In this document: positions 8,473 to 17,236 of the stretch, in pieces
Position numbering within the stretch: the first letter of the stretch is position 1
How the letters are laid out: each line of letters opens with the position of its first letter
Source of the DNA: Nostoc sp. JL33
GTDB taxonomy: Bacteria; Cyanobacteriota; Cyanobacteriia; Cyanobacteriales; Nostocaceae
Length of the DNA stretch: 64,000 nucleotides
Direction: 5' to 3'
Assembly (NCBI RefSeq): GCF_017114985.1
Contig: NZ_JABXKP010000064.1
Coordinates: forward strand, 1-64,000
Notes under the pieces: model-generated
What the model saw: the letters and a program-made list of their open reading frames with translations, nothing else
Databases searched by the model: none
What the model was told of the DNA's origin: nothing
Position numbers and translations under genes: made by a program

Positions 8473-11440
8473 GCAAAATTTCCACTTGTTTGTGTGCTTC
8501 TGCTAAAGCGTCCCGCGCTCCTTGCACCACGTCGGCTCTAGCTCTATCCACAAAACTAGGATTGTTTAATCTGGCACTCAGGGACTGAACTTCGGCTTCA
8601 GCTTTGCTCAAGCTTTTCTCTAGTTTGGCACGCACAACTTCAATATCTACCACACCGCTTAGAGGAATTAGCACCTGTATTGTACCAATTACACCTGCGA
8701 TCGCATTTTCTGATTCTTGTGGTTGTTCTAATTCTCTCTGCGGGAAAAATCGGCTCCATAAGCTAAGTCTTGCTTGAGCAGTTATTAAATTTTGGCTAAC
8801 AAACCACGCTGTGTAACCAAAACCAACTAGTTCAAAGAAAGTTCCGACGATGGGAATGTCATCAATGGCATTTCCCGCAGCTAAACCTAGCCTACCAAAG
8901 ACAATGGCCACAATAATTAAGCCAATTGTCTTCAAACCGCTCTGAGGTTTTTTAGCAGCAACAGTTTGGTTTTCTTGCTTGTCAGTAATGGTTAAAGTCT
9001 CAACCTTCGCCAAATCTTTAATGTAATCTTGTCCAGCAGTGAGAATTTCCCGCTCCTTCTGACTTTCAGTTTGCAAATTCGCTGTCACTTTTACGCCTGG
9101 CTTAATATCGGCTTCCGCCCGCAAATTCCGAATTGTGCGGATAGTGCCAATCAGCAATTCAAACTGTTCTTCCAAAGCTTGATCAATCAAGTTTGCATCT
9201 ATCTGGGGATAGGTTTGTAATGGTAAAGTTAGCGGGGAATCTGCTGGTTGTTGGGTGAGAGTTTGCCAAATTTCTTCGGTAATATGAGGCATCAACGGAT
9301 GAAGCAGTTTTAAAATCCCTTCCAGTATGTAGCCGAGGGTTTGCTGTGCTACCCGCCGCGATACTGGATCGGCATCTGCTTGCAATCTGGATTTCACCAG
9401 TTCAATATATTGATCGCAGAAATCACCCCAGATGAATTCGTAGAGTCCTTTTGCTGCTTCCCCTAAACCGTAATTATCGATGTAATTGGTGGTTTGTTTG
9501 ATAACTTGATGATACCGCGAGATAATCCAGCGATCGCTCAATTCGGTAGCAACTGGGTTCCCCAATTGTTGCGGTGTCTGTCCATCCAAATTCATCATCA
9601 CAAACCGGGCAGCATTCCACAACTTATTTGCAAAGTTGCGGGATGCCTCCACCGATGCTGATTCATCCTTTTTGCGATCGTATTCCAGCCGGATATCTTG
9701 ACCAGCGCCAGCCACTTCCCTAATTAGGGTATACCGCAAGGCATCAGTACCATATTTGTCAATCAGTAACAATGGGTCAATGCCATTACCTTTGCTCTTA
9801 GACATCTTTTGGCCTTTTTCATCCAGCACCAAGCCATGAATGTAAACTGTTTGGAAAGGCATTTGCTGCGTAAAATGCCCAGCCATCATGGTCATTCTGG
9901 CTACCCAGAAAAAGATGATATCAAAGCCTGTTACCAAAGTAGTAGTCGGGTAGTAAGTTGTTAAATCCTGAGTTTGTTCCGGCCAGCCCAAAGTCGAAAA
10001 TGGCCAGAGTCCAGAAGAAAACCAAGTATCTAACACATCTGGGTCTTGTTCAAGCTTGACATTTTCACCAAATTGTGATTTAGCTTTTTCCCAAGCTTCA
10101 GTTTCCGATTTTGCCACCACAAACGGCGTGTTATCGGTAATTTGCCCATCCGTTTCACTGATAGCGTACCAAGCCGGAATTTGGTGTCCCCACCATAATT
10201 GGCGAGAGATACACCAATCAGTGAGTTTTACTAGCCAATCACGATAGACCTTAGTCCAGCGTTGGGGGACAAACCCTGGAGAAGTTTGCTGGTCGAGGAA
10301 TTCGAGAGTATTGTCAGCTAAGGGGCGAATTTTGACAAACCATTGAGTCGAGAGGAGAGGTTCAATAGGTACTTTACCGCGATCGCTGTAGGGAACGGTA
10401 TGTTTATAATCTTCAATCTTCACCAAAAAGCCATCTGCTTCTAGGCGAGAAACCACATTTTTTCTAGCAACAAAGCGGTCTTGTCCTTGAAACTCCCCGG
10501 CGTTGGCGTTGAGAGTGCCGTCTTTATTCATAATGTTGATGAACGGCAGATTGTGACGCTTACCCATGTCAAAATCATTCGGGTCATGGGCGGGAGTCAC
10601 CTTTACGCAACCTGTGCCAAAAGTCGGGTCAACAAATTCATCGCCAATAATCGGAATTTCTCGTTGTAGAATCGGCAGAGTTAGAGTTTTGCCAATGAGA
10701 TGTTTGTAGCGATCGTCATTGGGATTAACTGCTACAGCCGTATCACCCAGCATCGTTTCTGGTCGAGTTGTCGCCACCTCTACAAAACCGGAACCATCGG
10801 TGAGGGGATAGCGGAAGTGCCAGAGATTCCCATTCACCTCTTGATTTTCTACTTCCACATCAGACACAGCCGACTGAGAAGCGGGACACCAGTTAACTAA
10901 ATATTCACCACGATAAATTAAGCCTTCCTCATAGAGACGAGTAAACGCCTCGACAACAGCTTTAGATAAACCCTCATCCAGGGTGAACCTTTCGCGTGAC
11001 CAGTCCACCGAGACACCCAAGCGTCGTAGCTGATTAAGAATCGTTCCCTCAGACTCCGCCTTCCATTGCCAAGCGCGTTCTAGGAATTTTTCGCGCCCCA
11101 ACTCGTAGCGAGTCTTCCCCTCTGTCTTGAGTTGCTTTTCCAGCATAGTATGCACAGCAATGCTGGCGTGGTCAGTTCCGGGTAGCCACAGGGTATTGCG
11201 CCCCTGCATCCGGTGGTAGCGCACGAGGGTATCAATCAACGCACTTTCAAAAGCGTGACCCATGTGTAAGCTGCCGGTGACATTCGGCGGTGGAATGACG
11301 ATGCAGTAGGGTTCGCCGCCTTTGTTGGGGTCAGCTTTGTAAACTTGGTTGTCTTCCCAGAATTTTTGCCACTTGGCTTCAGTGGAAAAGGGGTCGTAGA
11401 GACTGGGGAGATTGGGAATAGTTGCGGTCATGCGGGGCAA
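8447..11440 (-). CDS. valS: Valyl-tRNA synthetase with CAAD membrane domain
   Basis: Class I synthetase charging tRNA-Val. The HIGH signature appears as HMGH in [15 protein letters not shown], and the KMSKS loop as [12 protein letters not shown]. Editing and anticodon-binding domains fill the middle. Unlike usual bacterial ValRS, a segment at about residues 830-910 carries two hydrophobic helices separated by a short amphipathic loop ([14 protein letters not shown]). This is the cyanobacterial aminoacyl-tRNA synthetase appended domain (CAAD), known to anchor synthetases to thylakoids in Anabaena. The normal ValRS C-terminal coiled coil follows ([20 protein letters not shown]). At 997 residues the protein is about 100 longer than typical, which the insertion explains. 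The stop codon lies in a 25-bp tandem repeat. Confidence 0.97.
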   Translation of the reverse strand: MPRMTATIPNLPSLYDPFSTEAKWQKFWEDNQVYKADPNKGGEPYCIVIPPPNVTGSLHMGHAFESALIDTLVRYHRMQGRNTLWLPGTDHASIAVHTMLEKQLKTEGKTRYELGREKFLERAWQWKAESEGTILNQLRRLGVSVDWSRERFTLDEGLSKAVVEAFTRLYEEGLIYRGEYLVNWCPASQSAVSDVEVENQEVNGNLWHFRYPLTDGSGFVEVATTRPETMLGDTAVAVNPNDDRYKHLIGKTLTLPILQREIPIIGDEFVDPTFGTGCVKVTPAHDPNDFDMGKRHNLPFINIMNKDGTLNANAGEFQGQDRFVARKNVVSRLEADGFLVKIEDYKHTVPYSDRGKVPIEPLLSTQWFVKIRPLADNTLEFLDQQTSPGFVPQRWTKVYRDWLVKLTDWCISRQLWWGHQIPAWYAISETDGQITDNTPFVVAKSETEAWEKAKSQFGENVKLEQDPDVLDTWFSSGLWPFSTLGWPEQTQDLTTYYPTTTLVTGFDIIFFWVARMTMMAGHFTQQMPFQTVYIHGLVLDEKGQKMSKSKGNGIDPLLLIDKYGTDALRYTLIREVAGAGQDIRLEYDRKKDESASVEASRNFANKLWNAARFVMMNLDGQTPQQLGNPVATELSDRWIISRYHQVIKQTTNYIDNYGLGEAAKGLYEFIWGDFCDQYIELVKSRLQADADPVSRRVAQQTLGYILEGILKLLHPLMPHITEEIWQTLTQQPADSPLTLPLQTYPQIDANLIDQALEEQFELLIGTIRTIRNLRAEADIKPGVKVTANLQTESQKEREILTAGQDYIKDLAKVETLTITDKQENQTVAAKKPQSGLKTIGLIIVAIVFGRLGLAAGNAIDDIPIVGTFFELVGFGYTAWFVSQNLITAQARLSLWSRFFPQRELEQPQESENAIAGVIGTIQVLIPLSGVVDIEVVRAKLEKSLSKAEAEVQSLSARLNNPSFVDRARADVVQGARDALAEAHKQVEILRDRLQGLS

Positions 11441-11495
11441 ACTAAGGAAGGACTTTAATAAATTTTGCCACAGGGTTGGAGAGGGTTTATATGGA

Positions 11496-11517
11496 AACGA
11501 ACCGCAGAGGCGCAGAG
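11496..11517. repeat. Left inverted repeat flanking the GxxExxY gene
   Basis: A 22-bp sequence starting AACGAACCGCAGAGG. It is the exact inverted complement of 11931-11952. The two copies bracket the small gene between them. This GCAGAGGCGCAGAG motif is a dispersed cyanobacterial repeat type. Confidence 0.9.
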
Positions 11518-11547
11518 AACGCGGAGGGAAGAGAGGTGGGAGAGGAA

Positions 11548-11916
11548 ATGAATCGGCTTACGGGCGAGGTAATTGGGGCGGCAATTGAGGTGCATAGGGT
11601 GTTGGGGCCAGGGTTTTTGGAGGAGGTGTATAAGGAGGCGTTAATTATAGAATTTTTCAGGTGCGGGATACCTCATGTGGTTGAGAAGTCGGTAACAGTA
11701 AATTACAAAGGACATGAAGTAGGCAAGGGTAGATTAGATTTTCTGGTTGCCAATTGTCTAATTGTGGAATTAAAAGCTGTCCAAAATTTAGCCGCAATCC
11801 ACGAAGCTCAAGTCCTCTCATACCTTAAAATGACTAATTACCCCCTAGCCCTCCTCGTCAACTTTAACGTCCCCCTCCTCAAAGACGGCATCAAACGCAT
11901 TATCCTCTCTTCTTAA
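11548..11916 (+). CDS. GxxExxY-family protein
   Basis: Small (122 aa) soluble protein of the GxxExxY family, which resembles PD-(D/E)XK nuclease folds; its role is unknown. The defining motif is GFLEEVY within [14 protein letters not shown], and the [15 protein letters not shown] stretch supplies the D...ExK-type residues. I chose ATG 11548 (MNRLTGEV), after a GAGAGG ribosome-binding site. An in-frame upstream ATG would add a tail encoded by the left inverted repeat, unlikely to be real. The gene lies between exact 22-bp inverted repeats at 11496 and 11931, suggesting a mobile cassette. Confidence 0.8.
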   Translation: MNRLTGEVIGAAIEVHRVLGPGFLEEVYKEALIIEFFRCGIPHVVEKSVTVNYKGHEVGKGRLDFLVANCLIVELKAVQNLAAIHEAQVLSYLKMTNYPLALLVNFNVPLLKDGIKRIILSS

Positions 11917-11930
11917 TCTCTCTCTGCGCC

Positions 11931-11952
11931 CTCTGCGCCTCTGCGGTTCGTT
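11931..11952. repeat. Right inverted repeat flanking the GxxExxY gene
   Basis: Exact inverted partner (CTCTGCGCCTCTGCGGTTCG then TT) of 11496-11517. It lies 14 bp after the stop codon of the GxxExxY gene. Confidence 0.9.
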
Positions 11953-12005
11953 CCCCAAACCCAAATGTTCAGTAAGGTATTCACTTGCGATCGGATTTCT
12001 GCGGG

Positions 12006-12236
12006 AACCGCATTTGCTATATCGGCAACCGCATTTGCTATATCAGGAACCACATTTACTATATCGGGAACCGCATTTACTATATCGGGAACTGCATTTA
12101 CTATATCGGGAACCGCATTTGTTATATCAGGAACCACATTTACTATATCGGCAACCGCATTTGTTATATCAGGAACCGCATTTGCTATATCGGCAACCGC
12201 ATTTGCTATATCCGCAACCGCATTTGTTATATCGGC
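12006..12236. repeat. 21-bp tandem repeat (minisatellite), eleven units
   Basis: Eleven 21-bp units of the type AACCGCATTTGCTATATCGG plus C/G, with scattered C/T, A/G changes. All three + frames and one minus frame are open across the array because the period is seven codons, so the overlapping reading frames here are not called as genes. It lies between the GxxExxY gene and the dehydrogenase gene. It has the same period as the array at 1-126, with a loosely similar CATT-GC core. Confidence 0.95.
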
Positions 12237-12319
12237 AATGCCTACGCTTGGCTACGTCTACGCAATTGCTGATTGCGTTTATCCTCTAAAGTTTACCTCC
12301 TGCCTTTCTTTGTGAAAAA

Positions 12320-13342
12320 TTAAGGAATCATCGCTACCTTAATCACCTGACGCGCCTTCATCTCAAGAAACACCTGTTCTAAATCCTTTAACGATCGCTG
12401 TTCACTAATAAGTAACTCAAAAGGAATTTTGCGACTAGCGAGCAGTGCAAGCGCCTGCCGCACATACTTGGGTGTATTATGAAACACGCCTTTAATCGTA
12501 AGTTCGCTGTAGTGTAGCTGTTCTGTATTGACGATAATGCTGGTATCCCGTGGACATCCACCGAATAAGTTGACTGTTGCACCAGGACGGGCACAGGCGA
12601 TCGCAGTTTCCCAAACACTTGGTACACCAGTTGCTTCAATCACTACATCTGCGCCCCATCCTTGGGTGAGTTCTTTCACCACACTCGGAATATCCGGGAT
12701 TTGATGATAATTAAAGGTCTGGGCTGCACCCAATTTTTGACCAATTTCTAGCCTGTGGTTATTACCTCCCCACAGCAAAACCTCAGCTTGACCACTCAAC
12801 GCCGCCACAAACATCAGCCCGATCGCCCCATCTCCTAAGACGACTACTTGATCTTTAGCTTTGACGTTAGAACGGGCTACACCATGCAACACACAAGCTA
12901 AGGGTTCCGTTATCGCTGCCAAGTCCCACGGCAACTCATCAGGAATCTGTAACAAATTATGCTGTACGATCGCTGCGGGAATTTTTAGGTATTCCGCAAA
13001 AGTCCCATTATTCCAGGTCAGATTCGGACATAATGAATACTCTTGGCGTTGACAAAAAAAGCACCGGCAGCATGGGGCGGAATTATTTGCAACGATGCGA
13101 TCGCCTACTTGCCAACCAGTGACACCTGCACCCAAGGCAACAATTCGCCCAGCTGCTTCGTGACCAAATAGCGTCGGCGGTTTCAACATTTTGGCATGAC
13201 CACCACGCCGCCAGACTTTCAAATCTGTACCACAAGTTGTTGCTGCCCCCACCTGGATCACAACTTCGCCAGCCGCCGGAGTCGGGTCAACAACTTCCTC
13301 TAAGCGTAAATCTTCTTGACCATAAAGTAACGCTGCTAACAA
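12320..13342 (-). CDS. Zinc-dependent alcohol dehydrogenase-like (MDR) protein
   Basis: Medium-chain dehydrogenase/reductase of 340 residues, normal for the family. Catalytic-zinc residues are in the TTCGTD and FGHEAAG motifs. The structural-zinc lobe has four Cys in PCCRCFFCQRQEYSLC. The Rossmann nucleotide loop is VVLGDGAIGL. It most resembles sorbitol/threonine-dehydrogenase-like members, but the substrate cannot be assigned. It is transcribed alone on the minus strand. The GCTACGTCTACGC element at about 12250 sits just after its stop. Confidence 0.9.
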   Translation of the reverse strand: MLAALLYGQEDLRLEEVVDPTPAAGEVVIQVGAATTCGTDLKVWRRGGHAKMLKPPTLFGHEAAGRIVALGAGVTGWQVGDRIVANNSAPCCRCFFCQRQEYSLCPNLTWNNGTFAEYLKIPAAIVQHNLLQIPDELPWDLAAITEPLACVLHGVARSNVKAKDQVVVLGDGAIGLMFVAALSGQAEVLLWGGNNHRLEIGQKLGAAQTFNYHQIPDIPSVVKELTQGWGADVVIEATGVPSVWETAIACARPGATVNLFGGCPRDTSIIVNTEQLHYSELTIKGVFHNTPKYVRQALALLASRKIPFELLISEQRSLKDLEQVFLEMKARQVIKVAMIP

Positions 13343-13440
13343 AACTTTAAACCTATCAATAAAGCTCCATCCGATTTTATCAGTTGGAGCTAATTGATAG
13401 GTGTAAACTCGATTTTTATTAGGCTTTATATGTCAAAAAA

Positions 13441-13626
13441 CTAGGTATTTACCACTGGCTGGGCAACCACTCCGGTGTTCCGGGTTTCCACATTAGGCAA
13501 GCGAGTAACAGTTAATAGCGGTACTTCTTGTCGGCACGACAGGCAAAACCAATATAGTTCACCATGACGGGCATGACGCAGCAGGGAACCACCGCAGCAT
13601 ACGCAGGTGTTGGCTCTCGTACTCAT
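13441..13626 (-). CDS. Small zinc-ribbon protein
   Basis: A 61-residue protein with two Cys pairs (CVCC and CLSC, about 20 residues apart), an aromatic YWFCLSC centre and a Thr/Val-rich tail. The spacing suggests a single zinc ribbon. A GGAGAAT ribosome-binding site lies about 7 bp before the ATG. Small zinc-ribbon proteins of this kind occur in many cyanobacteria, but I know no function. It lies on the same strand as, and 55 bp downstream of, the glycosyltransferase gene. Confidence 0.7.
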   Translation of the reverse strand: MSTRANTCVCCGGSLLRHARHGELYWFCLSCRQEVPLLTVTRLPNVETRNTGVVAQPVVNT

Positions 13627-13681
13627 ACCAATATTCTCCTTGAAAAAAGTTATTGTTTAAGCTGGATAAAAAAGCAGTTGA

Positions 13682-14752
13682 TTAAAACTGGATCTTAGCT
13701 GCATGAATGCAGCCATTTGATTCTATGCGGTCTTTTATAATTTGTCTGTAAATGGCTTCATATCCGTTAACCATTTGGCTAACGCTAAAGTTGTTTTCCA
13801 CATATTTCCGACAGGTTTGACGATTGAGTTCCAAAGCTAGTGGAATCATTTGCGCCATTTCTACATAGCTTTTGCAGATAAAACCTGTTTTACCGTGGGC
13901 AATCACTTCAGGTACGGAGCCGAAATTCATGGCAATTACTGGTGTACCAGTTGCCATTGATTCAATCATTACTAAGCCAAAAGGTTCTTGCCAGTTAATC
14001 GGGAAAAGAGTTATGGCAGCATTGCCCAGAAGTTCAGTCTTTTCGGCGTGGTTAATTTCGCCTAGATATTCAATTTGCTGACCATCTATCAAGGGGGCAA
14101 TCTCTTGTTCAAAAAACTTAGAGTCTACTAGATCAACCTTCCCTGCCATCTTCAAGCGCCAACCATTCTCAAGAGCAATCGCGATCGCATGTTGGGCCCC
14201 TTTCTCTGGCGAAAAACGTCCTAAAAACGCCAAATATGCAGGTTCTGACGGTTGGGCTACAAATGGGTAATCTGCTAGCTCAATTCCATTATAAACCGTG
14301 CCAATATAATTGAGATCGATTTGACGCTGCGAGTTACTAATGCTGACGTATGGTTGCTTTTGGTGGTAGCTAAATGCGTGACGGTTGTCCTTTGTAAAAT
14401 TATTGTGCAGGGTGTGCACTGTAGTGGTTGCTGTTATCAAACTCGCTAAAGCTAATGCCGATATCCCTACATGAGAATGGATAATATCGAATTGGGCAGC
14501 ATTTTGGTAAACTTGGCTCAGTTGCAATATTTCGTACACTGCATACTCTTTCACATTTGGGTCTAAGCGCAATGCACGCGGATAAACTGCTTCTAAATCA
14601 GCCAAAGTTTCAGAATCGCCAGAGGCAAATAAGGTTACCTGATGACCGCGACGAACAAGTTCATCTGTCAAGCGACTCACTACCAGTTCTATTCCTCCAT
14701 AATTAAAAGGTGGAACCTTTTCCCATAAGGGGGCAACTTGAGCGATTTTCAT
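13682..14752 (-). CDS. Glycosyltransferase family 4 protein
   Basis: GT-B fold glycosyltransferase (356 aa), probably using a nucleotide sugar to extend a cell-surface or soluble glycan. The N-terminal glycine-rich acceptor loop is FNYGGIELVV. Donor-site motifs are GRFSPEKG and, near residues 260-300, EPFGLVMIESMATGTPVI, the GT4 E-x7-E motif. It has no signal peptide or membrane helix and is likely cytoplasmic or peripheral. The acceptor and sugar are unknown. It is probably transcribed with the small zinc-ribbon gene downstream. Confidence 0.9.
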   Translation of the reverse strand: MKIAQVAPLWEKVPPFNYGGIELVVSRLTDELVRRGHQVTLFASGDSETLADLEAVYPRALRLDPNVKEYAVYEILQLSQVYQNAAQFDIIHSHVGISALALASLITATTTVHTLHNNFTKDNRHAFSYHQKQPYVSISNSQRQIDLNYIGTVYNGIELADYPFVAQPSEPAYLAFLGRFSPEKGAQHAIAIALENGWRLKMAGKVDLVDSKFFEQEIAPLIDGQQIEYLGEINHAEKTELLGNAAITLFPINWQEPFGLVMIESMATGTPVIAMNFGSVPEVIAHGKTGFICKSYVEMAQMIPLALELNRQTCRKYVENNFSVSQMVNGYEAIYRQIIKDRIESNGCIHAAKIQF

Positions 14753-15210
14753 AAGTTTTATTGGTTCAGTCTATGAAATTGTCCTCAATATAATGAGTTG
14801 CATCATTATTGTATGAGTAAAGAGCATTTGTACTTACTCTTTTGACATTTAAATTAACCTAACAGGCTCCCAAAAGCGCAATAACGGTTAACCCTAACGC
14901 GAATTTCTTACCGACAAATCTAATTGACTATCGGTAAAAGTCAACCCTGAGCTATATTTATAAGCTATCGCAAATCAATTACTTGTTGCATCTGTCTTGG
15001 GGATCATAATAAAGTAAAATATTTTGTAGCCTAACTTACAAAATTGAATGTTTTGTAGCTGAAAATACTAAAATATTGAATGGGATCAAGTAATTAAAGC
15101 TTGTTTAAAGGTAAGAAAGCAAATGCAACAGAAATTATAAATATTAAGTAATTGTACAAAAATTACATAATGTGTAATTAGTAATTTACAAAAATTCTGA
15201 TAATTAACGA
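14753..15210. other. AT-rich intergenic region between divergent genes
   Basis: A 458-bp gap between the divergent glycosyltransferase and xth genes. It must hold both promoters. I see only AT-rich sequence and two loose copies of ATTTTGTAGC (near 15021 and 15051). There is no open frame, tRNA or strong hairpin. Confidence 0.6.
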
Positions 15211-15993
15211 ATGAAAATCGCTACTTGGAACGTCAACTCAATTCGCACTCGCCTCGAACAGGTTATCGATTGGTTAACCCTGAATCCTGTTGATGTTCTC
15301 TGCTTGCAAGAAACCAAAGTTGTGGATGCCGAGTTTCCGCGATCGCCTTTTGAGCAATTAGGCTATAACCTTTATGTATCAGGACAAAAATCTTATAACG
15401 GCGTAGCGTTGATTAGTCGTCAGCCGCTCCAAGACGTAAGTAGCGGATTTAGGGCGATTTTGCCCGATTTACACCACGAATGGGATGAGCAAAAGCGGGT
15501 GATTACAGGTGTAATTGATGGTGTTCGGATTGTTAACTTATATGTTCCCAATGGTGCAGCAGTAGGAACTGAAAAATACGAATACAAGCTGCGCTGGTTG
15601 ACAGCCCTACACGAGTATTTGCGCTTGCTCGTGCTGTCAGAACGTGCAATTAGTGTGTGCGGAGACTTCAACATCGCACTGGAGGATAAGGATATTCACG
15701 AGCAAGTGAGTACAGAAAATCACATTATGGCAACAGAAGCAGAGCGCCAAGCCTTACGGGCTATTCTGGCACTGGGATTTGCTGATGCTTTTCGCAAATT
15801 CACCACAGAAGGCGGAAATTATAGCTGGTGGGATTATCGCACCGCCGCCTTCCGTCGCAACTTAGGTTGGCGGATTGACCATCACTATCTCACACCCGTG
15901 CTATATGAGCGTGCTAAAAGTTGCATCATCGATGTCGCACCCAGAAAATTAACCCAACCCAGCGATCATGTGCCGGTAATTGTAGAATTTTAA
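15211..15993 (+). CDS. xth: Exodeoxyribonuclease III (AP endonuclease)
   Basis: Base-excision-repair enzyme cutting 5' to abasic sites, with 3'-5' exonuclease activity. Family motifs are in order: MKIATWNVNSIRTR (Asn ligand), LCLQETKV (metal-binding Glu), NLYVPNG, CGDFNIAL (Asp/Asn pair), WWDYR, and the C-terminal SDHVPV (catalytic His). The 260-residue length is normal. It is a single-gene unit divergent from the glycosyltransferase. Confidence 0.95.
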   Translation: MKIATWNVNSIRTRLEQVIDWLTLNPVDVLCLQETKVVDAEFPRSPFEQLGYNLYVSGQKSYNGVALISRQPLQDVSSGFRAILPDLHHEWDEQKRVITGVIDGVRIVNLYVPNGAAVGTEKYEYKLRWLTALHEYLRLLVLSERAISVCGDFNIALEDKDIHEQVSTENHIMATEAERQALRAILALGFADAFRKFTTEGGNYSWWDYRTAAFRRNLGWRIDHHYLTPVLYERAKSCIIDVAPRKLTQPSDHVPVIVEF

Positions 15994-16042
15994 ATGGGGC
16001 ATTGGGCATGGGACATGGGGTATTGCATTAGGTTATTCTTTC

Positions 16043-16098
16043 TTCCCCTGCTTCCCCCTCATCCCCCTCATTCCCCACTCCCCACTCCCCACTCCCCA
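16043..16098. repeat. C-rich heptamer repeats (CCCCACT)
   Basis: Tandem CCCCTCAT and CCCCACT copies between the convergent xth and HopA1-like genes. This is the complement of the GGGGAGT class seen at 5561 and 55706. It separates two transcription units and has no coding potential. Confidence 0.8.
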
Positions 16099-17217
16099 TC
16101 AATTTAACGGCTTATATATATCCTTAGAACTAGGATTGAGATAAGGACGCTGTAAATCTATTAGGTGTCGCGCAAAATGTTGGTCAATAACTCTCATCCG
16201 TTCCTCCATCGCATTCTTACCTTTTTGCCAAGCTTCCAGTAAAGCATTAGCGACGATTTGGCAACGGTTCATCCCAAAACTTTCTTGTGCGGCAAATTTT
16301 TGGGTTGGTTCTTCAGCTAAACCTAACCCTGGAGCTAAAAATTTGGTAAACAAAGGAATTTCGGGATGGAAATGGGATTGATTTTCTGGATAAATAGCCT
16401 GAAGGATTGTACGGATTGCTGGATAGTCGGGGAGTTCAAAGTAAAGTAGCCCCGAATCATAGCGTCCGTATGCAGAAGGATTGTGGAGAACCTGAAAGCT
16501 AAAGGGAATCGAGGCTGCATTCAATCGCAGTGTCAAGCTTTCCATGAGAGCGATCGCACCAGATGCCGTAAAGTTAAAGTAAATTCGCCCTGCTCCCAAA
16601 TCAGCGTCGGGGTTGCTCTGGCGTTCCTGTCCGACATTACTAACTGCCAAGTAACAGCCATTTCGTAGTCGATTTTTGGGCATCCAGATTGCTACCATGT
16701 CACCCACTTTGGTAGATTTCTTACTGGATTCTAGATGGCAGTCTGGCTCAACATAAAGTGTTAAACCGCCTTTAGTCACCGCCATAGTACCATCAGGTTC
16801 TTTCCGCAACACCTGCCATCGAGGGTCAAAGTAACCTATGCCGCGATTACTGGCGTGCAATTGCTCGTAAAAGTTCCAATCAATCTCCAAAATGGAATTA
16901 TCTGCTAAATTATGCTTTGGCGGGCGATTAGTACTATCAGTATTGACTGCCAAAGTACTTTGCAAGGAGCCGTTGTAATAGATTCCATAGAGAAAGTTTC
17001 GCAGCAGTAGACTGAGATACTTCTGTTGTAAATCTACAGAATTGTGCTGAAATCTATCGGCTATTTTAGTCGGCAGAGCAAAGGGTTGATAATTAGGATG
17101 GCAAATACAAAAATTTGACTCAATCTGGATATTCTTAGCAATGTCGAATAGAGAAGCTAGCGGTTCATTGATAGTGGTTTCGGAATTCTGTATTCTCAAT
17201 TCTGTGTTATTCTTCAA
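16099..17217 (-). CDS. HopA1-like (LanY/TvaD-type) protein
   Basis: A 372-residue soluble protein that by pattern belongs to the T3SS-effector HopA1-like family. Supporting stretches are NFLYGIYYNGS, ASNRGIGYFDPRWQV, a TKGGLTLYVEPD core and PKNRLRNGCYLAVSN, followed by GAGRIYFNF and a GRYDSGLLYFELPDY block. In class V lanthipeptide and thioamitide clusters, HopA1-like proteins (LxmY, TvaD) act beside an APH-like kinase to eliminate phosphate and form dehydrated or cyclised residues. Here the gene is 19 bp downstream of just such a kinase gene. Role in peptide modification is inferred from the pairing. No precursor peptide is evident nearby. Confidence 0.7.
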   Translation of the reverse strand: MKNNTELRIQNSETTINEPLASLFDIAKNIQIESNFCICHPNYQPFALPTKIADRFQHNSVDLQQKYLSLLLRNFLYGIYYNGSLQSTLAVNTDSTNRPPKHNLADNSILEIDWNFYEQLHASNRGIGYFDPRWQVLRKEPDGTMAVTKGGLTLYVEPDCHLESSKKSTKVGDMVAIWMPKNRLRNGCYLAVSNVGQERQSNPDADLGAGRIYFNFTASGAIALMESLTLRLNAASIPFSFQVLHNPSAYGRYDSGLLYFELPDYPAIRTILQAIYPENQSHFHPEIPLFTKFLAPGLGLAEEPTQKFAAQESFGMNRCQIVANALLEAWQKGKNAMEERMRVIDQHFARHLIDLQRPYLNPSSKDIYKPLN

Positions 17218-17236
17218 ATTCTTCTGCTCCTTGCCA

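Noticed and set aside
11913..12315. Four overlapping reading frames over the second minisatellite
   Set aside because: A 21-bp period keeps several frames open at once. None has a ribosome-binding site or homology.
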